5,070 nt of DNA from JAAYWY01 sp050945275 (GTDB lineage Bacteria; Bacillota; DTU030; DUMP01). Positions within the stretch are counted from its first letter, which is position 1, and every line of letters begins with the position of its first letter. The position numbers and the translations under genes were made by a program. Positions 1 to 5,070 of the stretch are shown piece by piece. The notes below the pieces were generated by a model. The model searched no databases, had not been told where the DNA came from, and saw nothing but the letters and a program-made list of their open reading frames with translations. The stretch spans positions 1-5,070 of the forward strand of contig JBMNSQ010000117.1 in the NCBI GenBank assembly GCA_050945275.1. The letters are read 5' to 3'.

Positions 1-1506
1 CTTAATCTCTCCATCGTTTTCAATAATTTCGCTGGCAAAATGAGGTCGATAGCGTGTACCGCCATTGGCCAACGTAGCAATGTAATTTGCCATTTGTAGC
101 GGTGTAAAGGCCGAAAAGCCTTGCCCAATAGCAGCGCTCAAAGTCTCCCCTGGCTGCCATGGCTCCGGTTGTCTAAGACCTAGTGTTTTATAATTCTCCA
201 GCTTCCATTCCGGAGTAGCCAATAAGCCACTAGCCTCCTCCGGATAAAGATCCACACCGGTGGCTTGGCCTAAGCCGTACGATTTTGCATATTTATTAAG
301 GTTTTCAATACCAGTGCGGTAACCCAAATCATAAAAATAAACATTACAAGAGACTGCTATTGCCCGAGTAAGGTTAACCACCCCATGCCCGCCAGCTTTC
401 CAGCATTTTTTTGGTTCCACGCGCCAATAAACACCCCGGTCCACGATGGTATCTTCGGGGCTAATGGTCCCTGATTCCACACCAGCGGTGGCGGTAACCA
501 TTTTAAACGTAGAACCCGGCGGATAAATCCCGCGAATGGCGCGATTGAGCTGTGGCTGCCATTTAGAGTCGTTGAGACTGGTCCAAATATCAGGGGGAAT
601 AGTCTCTTTGGTAAATATATTAGGATCGAACGATGGTTCACTAGCCATAGCTAAAATACCACCGGTTTTGACATCAATAGCTACCGCTGACCCAGCCTTT
701 GTAGGAAACTCTTTTTCGATACTTTTCATGGCTGCTCTAAGTCCCAAGACAGCCGCCTCTTGCACATCACGGTCCAAGGTCAACTTAAGACTGCGTCCCG
801 GTATAGGCATTTTTCGTCCCGGTATCACTTTTATCGGACGACCATCAGCATCCACTTCAACTTGCTGGCCACCCGGTATCCCTCTTAAATACTCATCATA
901 AACGCGCTCTAAGCCAGTCTTGCCAACAATGTCGCCCATCTTATAGCCTTTGTCCCGCCAAGCATCCAACTCTTCCTTCGATATTTCTCGTACGTAGCCA
1001 AATATATGGGCGCCAATATCACCTAGCAGGTAATCGCGTACCGGTTGCTCTTCCACCATAACACCGGGCAGCTCTAACTGATGCTCGGCAATTTTTGTTA
1101 GCGTCTCAATATCAGCATCGGTAGCGATACGAATTGGCGTGTATGGCCGGTATTCGTTGCGTTCCTTTAATCGCCGGGTTGCATCGCTGACTATGGTGTT
1201 TACATCGTAACCTAATATCTCGCTTAGGCGCCCCAGTACCCGCTGTGGATCATTCATGTCCATAGGGACGGCACTAACCACTGGGGCCAAACGGCTAGTT
1301 ACCAGTGGCCGCCCTTTCCGGTCTAAAATATCTCCCCGCGGTGCTGCCAGCGGCAACAAGCGAATACGATTTTGCGTCGCCATTACTTCGAACTTTTCGC
1401 CTTCCACTAATTGCAAATATCCCAATCGGCCAATGAGTGAAATAAAAATTAACACCGCAATAATGGTCATATATGTTAAACGCTGATCTAACAATTTAGG
1501 ATTCAT
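1..1506 (-). CDS. mrdA: Penicillin-binding protein 2 (class B transpeptidase), 3' end outside the window
   Basis: This gene encodes the D,D-transpeptidase that cross-links side-wall peptidoglycan in the elongasome, anchored in the membrane with its catalytic part outside. The 502 visible residues read without interruption. A short cytoplasmic N-terminus is followed by one membrane segment (about residues 12-31). The PBP dimerisation domain starts with PRGDILDRKGRPLV (56-69) and includes GKTGLERVYDEYLRG (195-209). The transpeptidase domain has its nucleophile motif STFK (Ser332, Lys335) and its second motif SCN (386-388), with the family sequence CWKAGGHG before it and GQGFSAFTPLQMA (461-473) after it. 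The catalytic KTG motif is not seen and should lie beyond coordinate 1; the KTG at 280-282 belongs to a different conserved strand. The ATG start follows an AGGTGA ribosome site. The gene sits 10 bases after mreD, which supports an elongation PBP2 rather than a division or sporulation homologue (FtsI, SpoVD). The gene symbol is by family and context. Confidence 0.95.
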   Translation of the reverse strand, partial: MNPKLLDQRLTYMTIIAVLIFISLIGRLGYLQLVEGEKFEVMATQNRIRLLPLAAPRGDILDRKGRPLVTSRLAPVVSAVPMDMNDPQRVLGRLSEILGYDVNTIVSDATRRLKERNEYRPYTPIRIATDADIETLTKIAEHQLELPGVMVEEQPVRDYLLGDIGAHIFGYVREISKEELDAWRDKGYKMGDIVGKTGLERVYDEYLRGIPGGQQVEVDADGRPIKVIPGRKMPIPGRSLKLTLDRDVQEAAVLGLRAAMKSIEKEFPTKAGSAVAIDVKTGGILAMASEPSFDPNIFTKETIPPDIWTSLNDSKWQPQLNRAIRGIYPPGSTFKMVTATAGVESGTISPEDTIVDRGVYWRVEPKKCWKAGGHGVVNLTRAIAVSCNVYFYDLGYRTGIENLNKYAKSYGLGQATGVDLYPEEASGLLATPEWKLENYKTLGLRQPEPWQPGETLSAAIGQGFSAFTPLQMANYIATLANGGTRYRPHFASEIIENDGEIK

Positions 1507-1511
1507 GTATT

Positions 1512-1518
1512 TCACCTC
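1512..1518 (-). promoter_or_regulatory. Ribosome binding site of the PBP2 gene, overlapping the mreD stop
   Basis: The minus strand reads GAGGTGA five bases before the ATG at 1506-1504. Its first two bases are the last two of the mreD TGA stop (1519-1517). A ribosome finishing mreD therefore covers this site, which suggests translational coupling of the two genes (inference). It also fixes the PBP2 start. Confidence 0.8.
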
Positions 1519-2029
1519 ATAAGGAACCAAAACGGGGTGGGTCATACAGGCGTTTATACAAGTGATAAATAAGAGGTGCAAATGTAGCGGTAACAATGGC
1601 CGACGGTAGTACAGCTATTCGAAAAGCAAAAACAAACCTCCACTTTGTTTGACCAAAAGCACCGGCCGCCAGAAAGAAAACAATCCCCTCTATCAAGGCA
1701 CCTATGAATATGACCACTGCCGGAAGTAGCGTATTTTCGCGAAATACTTTTCCTTCCAGTAAGCCCAATGTAAATCCTGCTATACCTTTAGCCAGAGCAT
1801 GACTCCCCGGCAAACTACCAGTCATAACATCCTGAAGTAAACCGCCAATAATGCCCCATAACAAACCTTCTGTCCAACCGCGAAGTAGTGCTATCGAACC
1901 TACAATAGCCAATACCAAATCTGGCCTAGCTCCTAGCAATCTGAACCCATGAAACAAAGTGCTTTGCAGTACTAGGATAATAATCATGCTCCCGACTATT
2001 ATGGTTAAGCGTTTGCCGGAAAATCCCAT
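1517..2029 (-). CDS. mreD: Rod shape-determining protein MreD
   Basis: MreD is a small integral membrane protein of the elongasome that partners MreC and is thought to help activate the PBP2-RodA synthase. The 170-residue length is usual for the family. Most of the protein is hydrophobic, with likely membrane segments near residues 8-25, 36-50, 53-68, 82-92, 101-122 and 137-157; these were judged by eye. Recognisable family features are LQSTLF (21-26), a PDLVL stretch (36-40) and the conserved GGLLQDVMTG (62-71) followed by a PG and a hydrophobic helix. The C-terminus is short and basic. The ATG lies 11 bases after the mreC stop behind a GGGGAG site. MreD sequences are poorly conserved, so position after mreC is a large part of the identification. 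No defect is seen. Confidence 0.93.
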   Translation of the reverse strand: MGFSGKRLTIIVGSMIIILVLQSTLFHGFRLLGARPDLVLAIVGSIALLRGWTEGLLWGIIGGLLQDVMTGSLPGSHALAKGIAGFTLGLLEGKVFRENTLLPAVVIFIGALIEGIVFFLAAGAFGQTKWRFVFAFRIAVLPSAIVTATFAPLIYHLYKRLYDPPRFGSL

Positions 2030-2035
2030 CTTCTT

Positions 2036-2041
2036 CTCCCC
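2036..2041 (-). promoter_or_regulatory. Ribosome binding site of mreD, touching the mreC stop
   Basis: The minus strand reads GGGGAG six bases before the mreD ATG (2029-2027). Its first G is the last base of the mreC TAG stop. This again points to coupled translation along the cluster (inference). Confidence 0.7.
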
Positions 2042-2865
2042 TAGCTTTTGGGTCCGATAATCACCAACACTTCCTCAAGGTGATCCAAATTCACCGCTGG
2101 TTTAACACGGGCAAACTTGCCGAGCCCATAATCTTCTTTGCTAACCTCCACCACGTGGCCGAGCACCAATCCCTTAGGGTACACGCCACCTAAGCCTGAA
2201 GTTATTACTGTTTCCCCGGTTCTTATAGTAGCAGTTCGAGGAAGGTAAATAAGCCGACAGGTCCCTTCAACATCGCCACCGCCGAGTACACCTACATCAC
2301 GACTACTTTGTCCCATAGCCCCTACAGCGCTACGCTGGTCACTAATGAGAAGCACCTCGGCACTTTTAGCCGAGACCTTGTTTACCCGGCCTACTACGCC
2401 CTGGTTAGTTATAATTACACTGCCAACCTCGACCCCTGCCTGTGTACCCTGATCAATAATCATAGTCTCATACCAATTACTAGGATCACGAGCTACCACC
2501 CGAGCCGCTAGCAAATCAAACTCGTCTGTTTCGGGCGGTAGCTGTAACAATTGCCTAAGGCGTACATTTTCGTTCCAAATGTTTTTCATTAAGTTCTCTC
2601 GTGCCTTAGCCTTATCCAATTCTGTTCTTAGACGTTCATTCTCTATCCCAAGTCGCCGAATTTCTTTCACAGAATGTACTGCCTGGCCTATCTTGTTAGT
2701 AAGAGCTAACATTACCTTTTGACCTGGAGCCAGTACATCCCTTAAAAACCCTTTTGTGGGGTCAACATTTTGTCCGTGCTTGGCCGCAATACTCATAAGC
2801 AAAGTCAGGAGCACCGTGGCCACAGCCAAAAGCAGGTATTTATTATTTCGGGCCTGCTCAGGCAT
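2041..2865 (-). CDS. mreC: Rod shape-determining protein MreC
   Basis: MreC is the bitopic elongasome scaffold: its short N-terminus is cytoplasmic, and its extracytoplasmic part self-associates and binds PBP2, linking MreB filaments to wall synthesis. With the chosen start it has 274 residues, normal for Firmicutes. There is one membrane segment (about 9-28) and then a heptad-rich charged coiled coil (about 66-108, for example IENERLRTELDKAKAR). The two-part beta domain follows, recognised by ARDPSNWYETMIIDQG (125-140), the GVVGRVNKV strand (157-165), an LLISDQRSAV strand (172-181) and TSGLGGVYPKGL (222-233). The start is the ATG at 2865, because a near-consensus AAGGCGG lies seven bases upstream and the membrane segment then begins at the usual distance. 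A TTG at 2901 would add 12 residues and overlap mreB, with less support. The gap to mreB is 16 bases. Confidence 0.95.
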   Translation of the reverse strand: MPEQARNNKYLLLAVATVLLTLLMSIAAKHGQNVDPTKGFLRDVLAPGQKVMLALTNKIGQAVHSVKEIRRLGIENERLRTELDKAKARENLMKNIWNENVRLRQLLQLPPETDEFDLLAARVVARDPSNWYETMIIDQGTQAGVEVGSVIITNQGVVGRVNKVSAKSAEVLLISDQRSAVGAMGQSSRDVGVLGGGDVEGTCRLIYLPRTATIRTGETVITSGLGGVYPKGLVLGHVVEVSKEDYGLGKFARVKPAVNLDHLEEVLVIIGPKS

Positions 2866-2872
2866 GGCAATT

Positions 2873-2879
2873 CCGCCTT
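2873..2879 (-). promoter_or_regulatory. Ribosome binding site that decides the mreC start
   Basis: The minus strand reads AAGGCGG, one mismatch from AAGGAGG, seven bases before the ATG at 2865. A second purine run, AAGGA, begins inside the mreB TAA stop (2884-2882). The site supports the 274-residue MreC over the longer TTG-initiated form. Confidence 0.7.
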
Positions 2880-2881
2880 CC

Positions 2882-3925
2882 TTAACCGCGCTTAGGCGCA
2901 ATCAGTACCCGGCCTAAGACATCGATTTCATCCAAGGCCTTTCCTGTACCCATCGCTACCGAGGTAAGAGCGTTTTCCGCTACGTACACCGGCATACCGG
3001 TTTCTTTTTGCAACAACGTATCTACACCATGTAACAGAGAACCGCCGCCGGTCATAACAATACCCCGATCCATAATATCAGCTGCCAGCTCCGGCGGTGT
3101 TTTCTCAAGAGTAACCTTAACCGCCTCAACAATAGCAGTTACCGGCTCAGCTAAGGCCTCGTGTATTTCCACGGCCGTAATTCGGATGGTCTTAGGAAGG
3201 CCCGTCACTAAATCACGACCACGGATCTCCCGTTCAGCATCAGCCAATTCATCTCCTAAAAAGGCTGAACCGAGATTAATCTTCACTTCTTCAGCTGTGC
3301 GTTCACCGATCATTAAATTATAAGTGCGCTTAATGTACTGCACAATAGCTTCATCCATCTCATCGCCACCAATTCGGATTGAGCGACTGGTTACAATACC
3401 ACCCAATGAAATTACAGCTACTTCCGTCGTACCGCCACCAATATCAACAATCATATTACCGGTAGGTTCATGCACCGGTAATTCCGCCCCTATGGCAGCT
3501 GCCATAGGCTCTTCAATAAGAAAGGCCTCTCTGGCCCCAGCTTGCAGCGTAGCATCCAGCACTGCCCGCTTTTCCACCTCGGTAACACCGGACGGGATAC
3601 TAACAATAACCCGCGGCTTAACTAATCGCCGGGATCTGCCGGAAATGGTAAGAAAGTGGCGCATCATAGCCTGGGTTACATCAAAGTCAGCAATAACGCC
3701 GTCCTTCATCGGACGAATAGCGATAATGTTACCTGGGGTTCGACCTATCATGCGCTTGGCCTCTTCACCTACCGCCAATACAGCCCCGGAGTCTCGTTGG
3801 ATAGCCACTACCGACGGTTCCTGAAGAACAACACCCCTATTTTTTACAAACGCCAATGTGTTGGCCGTACCTAAGTCAATACCCATATCACGAGAAAACT
3901 GGTTGAGGATGAAGCTTAACACCAT
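2882..3925 (-). CDS. mreB: Rod shape-determining protein MreB (bacterial actin)
   Basis: MreB is the actin-like ATPase that polymerises on the inner face of the membrane and orients side-wall synthesis. It has 347 residues, close to the family norm. The actin-fold nucleotide-binding motifs are all present: phosphate-1 loop GIDLGTANT (15-23), the IEEPMAAAIG helix (137-146), phosphate-2 loop DIGGGTTEVA (161-170) and adenosine motif GIVMTGGGSLL (288-298). REIRGRDLVTGLPK (232-245) is also typical. The first 13 residues (MVLSFILNQFSRD) are more hydrophobic than the short N-terminus I recall for Bacillus MreB and may form a membrane-binding amphipathic helix (inference). The ATG follows AAAGGAGT by 10 bases, rather long but acceptable; the next codon, GTG, would be even further away. 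Mbl or MreBH paralogues are similar in sequence, but the adjoining mreC and mreD make MreB the better name. It starts 31 bases after radC. Confidence 0.97.
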   Translation of the reverse strand: MVLSFILNQFSRDMGIDLGTANTLAFVKNRGVVLQEPSVVAIQRDSGAVLAVGEEAKRMIGRTPGNIIAIRPMKDGVIADFDVTQAMMRHFLTISGRSRRLVKPRVIVSIPSGVTEVEKRAVLDATLQAGAREAFLIEEPMAAAIGAELPVHEPTGNMIVDIGGGTTEVAVISLGGIVTSRSIRIGGDEMDEAIVQYIKRTYNLMIGERTAEEVKINLGSAFLGDELADAEREIRGRDLVTGLPKTIRITAVEIHEALAEPVTAIVEAVKVTLEKTPPELAADIMDRGIVMTGGGSLLHGVDTLLQKETGMPVYVAENALTSVAMGTGKALDEIDVLGRVLIAPKRG

Positions 3926-3935
3926 CTACCCCGAG

Positions 3936-3943
3936 ACTCCTTT
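3936..3943 (-). promoter_or_regulatory. Ribosome binding site of mreB
   Basis: The minus strand reads AAAGGAGT, the strongest Shine-Dalgarno match in the 31-base radC-mreB gap. The spacing of 10 bases to the ATG is longer than the 5-7 bases seen for the three genes downstream. No terminator or clear promoter fits into the gap, so mreB is probably read from the same transcript as radC or from a promoter inside radC. Confidence 0.65.
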
Positions 3944-3956
3944 CAGCATTCCTTGT

Positions 3957-4724
3957 TTATTTGATGATTTGCTTGCCTGTTGATTTATTTGAGCCTTCAC
4001 CCGACATCTGAACCGGGTGCGACGCCGCCCCAATGAAACCTCTTTCCCGTAGGCTAACATAACGACTGTCACCGACTATTATATGATCTACCACTTGAAT
4101 TCCAAGTAGCGCCCCAGCTTGCACTAGCCGATCGGTAAGTTTTATATCCTCCGGGCTAGGGTCCGGATCACCGCTGGGATGATTGTGAACTAATATAATT
4201 GCAGCTGCACTTTTTCGAATGCAGTTTTTGAACAATTCCCTTGGATGAACTAGCGCTGCGCTCAGGCTTCCGATAGCAACTGTTTCTTGAGCTAGGACCT
4301 GGTTCTTTATACTTAACATTATTGTACGAAAGTGCTCACGGTCCAAGTAGCGCATATCGTTTTTTACCAGAAAATAGGCGTCTTCTGGCGAGCGAATATA
4401 ATCACTTTGGCCCCACTCTTCTTGAACGAGCCGTTTACCTAGCTCTAGAGCAGCTTTTATCTGAGCCACTTTGGCCGGTCCTATACCTGGAAAAACAGTA
4501 AGTTCATCAATATCCGCTGTGGCTAGATAGCGCAAAACACCGCTGCCACTACCGACTGTAAGCAATTGCTCGGCCAATTGAATAGCAGTACGCCCCTGGC
4601 TGCCAGTGCCAAGTATAATAGCTAATAGTTCTGCCGTAGCTAAGTTTTCTGCTCCTAACTCTCTTAGTCGTTCCCGTGGTCTGCTATCGGGGGGTAGTTC
4701 TTTCAAGGTCAGATGGTACTTCAT
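3957..4724 (-). CDS. radC: RadC family protein (HhH plus JAMM/MPN domain)
   Basis: RadC proteins were named for DNA repair, but that role has been disputed and the biochemical function remains uncertain; the JAMM fold suggests a metal-dependent hydrolase. The 255 residues begin with the family N-terminus, including LPPDSRPRERL (10-20) and ATAELLAIILGTGSQG (29-44). A helix-hairpin-helix, FPGIGPAKVAQIKAA (78-92), suggests DNA binding. The MPN domain carries an intact JAMM signature: HNHPSGDPDPSPED with His180, His182, Ser190 and Asp193, followed by VDHIIVGDSRYVSLRERGF (212-230), where most family members end. About 25 further polar residues (231-255) are extra. I chose the ATG at 4724 because the conserved N-terminus begins directly after it; an ATG at 4754 and a TTG at 4772 are upstream in-frame alternatives with poor ribosome sites. 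The start overlaps maf by 41 bases in another frame. Confidence 0.94.
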   Translation of the reverse strand: MKYHLTLKELPPDSRPRERLRELGAENLATAELLAIILGTGSQGRTAIQLAEQLLTVGSGSGVLRYLATADIDELTVFPGIGPAKVAQIKAALELGKRLVQEEWGQSDYIRSPEDAYFLVKNDMRYLDREHFRTIMLSIKNQVLAQETVAIGSLSAALVHPRELFKNCIRKSAAAIILVHNHPSGDPDPSPEDIKLTDRLVQAGALLGIQVVDHIIVGDSRYVSLRERGFIGAASHPVQMSGEGSNKSTGKQIIK

Positions 4725-5070
4725 GCCCAGTTCTCTCTCCCTCTTCCCAGACATCAACACCAAAACGGGCAAGAAGCCTAGCTAGTTTTACCAAAGGCAG
4801 TCCTACCACATTAAAGTAACACCCATCAATACGTTCCACCAACAAAGCGCCTTTCCCCTGAATTCCATAGGCACCGGCTTTGTCCAGCGGCTCTTTGGTC
4901 CTAACGTAGGCGTCAATCTCGGAAGCCCTCAGAGCACGGAATTTCACTGCTGTTGTTTCATGACAATGCATAGTGTGGCCGGACGGTACTTCGGTAACCG
5001 CTACCCCAGTAAACACCTGATGCCAACGACCGGAGAGCTGCCGTAGCATGGCGACTGCGTCGGGTTCATC
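4684..5070 (-). CDS. maf: Maf family nucleotide pyrophosphatase, 5' end outside the window
   Basis: Maf proteins hydrolyse nucleoside triphosphates to the monophosphate and pyrophosphate, including non-canonical and modified ones, and in Bacillus subtilis Maf is linked to septum formation. The visible 128 residues are the C-terminal part of a protein usually near 190-200 residues long; the N-terminal substrate loop and the catalytic Asp region lie upstream. Family sequences present are DAVAMLRQLSGRWHQVFTGV (4-23), TTAVKFRALRASEID (39-53), DKAGAYGIQGKGA (63-75) and VVGLPLVKLARLL (88-100). The YGIQG form resembles the Maf/YhdE branch (dTTP/UTP pyrophosphatase) rather than YceF; this rests on remembered family patterns. 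The last 20 or so residues, rich in Glu, Arg and Thr, run past the normal family end and overlap the radC start. The open frame continues to the window edge, so an ATG at 5049 inside the conserved region is not the start. Confidence 0.94.
   Translation of the reverse strand, partial: DEPDAVAMLRQLSGRWHQVFTGVAVTEVPSGHTMHCHETTAVKFRALRASEIDAYVRTKEPLDKAGAYGIQGKGALLVERIDGCYFNVVGLPLVKLARLLARFGVDVWEEGERTGHEVPSDLERTTPR
4733..4741 (-). promoter_or_regulatory. Purine-rich ribosome binding site of radC, inside maf
   Basis: The minus strand reads GGGAGAGAG, ending eight bases before the ATG at 4724. It is a modest match but better than anything before the two upstream in-frame starts. It lies wholly within maf coding sequence, so radC translation may depend on ribosomes reading maf (inference). 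Confidence 0.5.

Larger units (their letters stand above)
1..5070 (-). other. Probable single transcription unit maf-radC-mreB-mreC-mreD-PBP2
   Basis: All six genes point the same way, with an overlap of 41 bases and then gaps of 31, 16, 11 and 10 bases. No stem-loop followed by a T run separates them. Co-transcription is an inference from spacing. The main promoter would lie upstream of coordinate 5070, and an internal promoter within radC cannot be excluded by eye. In related genomes minC/minD and rodA often lie further downstream, which would be beyond coordinate 1 here. Confidence 0.75.

Noticed and set aside
536..901. Open frames on the plus strand at 536-901 and 1256-1486, and a minus-strand frame at 357-641.
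   Set aside because: All lie inside the continuous PBP2 coding frame, which carries the STFK and SCN motifs; they are shadow frames.
2308..2511. A 67-codon open frame on the plus strand.
   Set aside because: It lies opposite the conserved beta domain of mreC, with no recognisable protein features.
3324..3824. A 166-codon open frame on the plus strand, with a second plus-strand frame at 3656-3874.
   Set aside because: Both lie antisense to the highly conserved mreB, resemble no family I know, and are expected by-products of mreB codon use.
3926..3949. A seven-codon mini frame before mreB (ATG at 3949, TAG directly before the mreB ATG).
   Set aside because: Its only purine-rich site, AAGGA, runs straight into the ATG with no spacing, and the frame covers the mreB ribosome site. 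A leader peptide cannot be supported.
3998..4019. Inverted repeat CACCCG / CGGGTG with a 10-base loop near the end of radC.
   Set aside because: The stem is only 6 base pairs, no T run follows on the minus strand, and it lies within radC coding sequence, so it is not a convincing terminator.
1..5070. Search for a defence system, mobile element, tRNA, riboswitch, CRISPR or other undescribed system.
   Set aside because: Practically every base is accounted for by six housekeeping genes in a well-known order. The largest gap is 31 bases, and no repeats or foreign-looking insertions were seen.

Overview
The window is a tightly packed stretch of bacterial chromosome in which every recognisable gene lies on the minus strand. 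Read in the direction of transcription (from high to low coordinates) the order is: maf (5' end outside the window), radC, mreB, mreC, mreD, and a class B penicillin-binding protein of the PBP2/MrdA type (3' end outside the window). The gene content and the order maf-radC-mreB-mreC-mreD are the classic arrangement of Firmicutes. A PBP2 directly after mreD fits Clostridia-type genomes better than Bacillus, where minC/minD follow mreD. The sequence looks to be of moderate GC content by eye (not calculated). I cannot name a genus.

Layout: 4684-5070 is the C-terminal two thirds of a Maf nucleotide pyrophosphatase. 3957-4724 is radC, whose start overlaps the maf end by 41 bases. A 31-base gap leads to mreB (2882-3925). 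mreC (2041-2865), mreD (1517-2029) and the PBP2 gene (1-1506) then follow with gaps of 16, 11 and 10 bases. In the mreC-mreD and mreD-PBP2 junctions the Shine-Dalgarno sequence of the next gene touches or overlaps the stop codon of the previous one. There is no non-coding stretch longer than 31 bases, no convincing terminator or internal promoter, and no RNA gene, mobile element, repeat array or CRISPR.

How the genes work together: MreB, MreC, MreD and PBP2 are core parts of the elongasome (Rod complex), which inserts peptidoglycan along the side wall of rod-shaped cells. MreB filaments under the membrane guide synthesis, MreC and MreD link inside to outside, and PBP2 is the transpeptidase. 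The organism is therefore probably rod-shaped. Maf (a nucleotide pyrophosphatase linked in Bacillus to septum formation) and RadC (a JAMM-fold protein of uncertain function) are regular upstream companions of this cluster.

I found no undescribed biological system. The notable points are modest: start-codon choices that differ from the longest open frames, a Maf tail overprinting the radC start, a polar C-terminal tail on RadC, and a possible amphipathic N-terminal helix on MreB.
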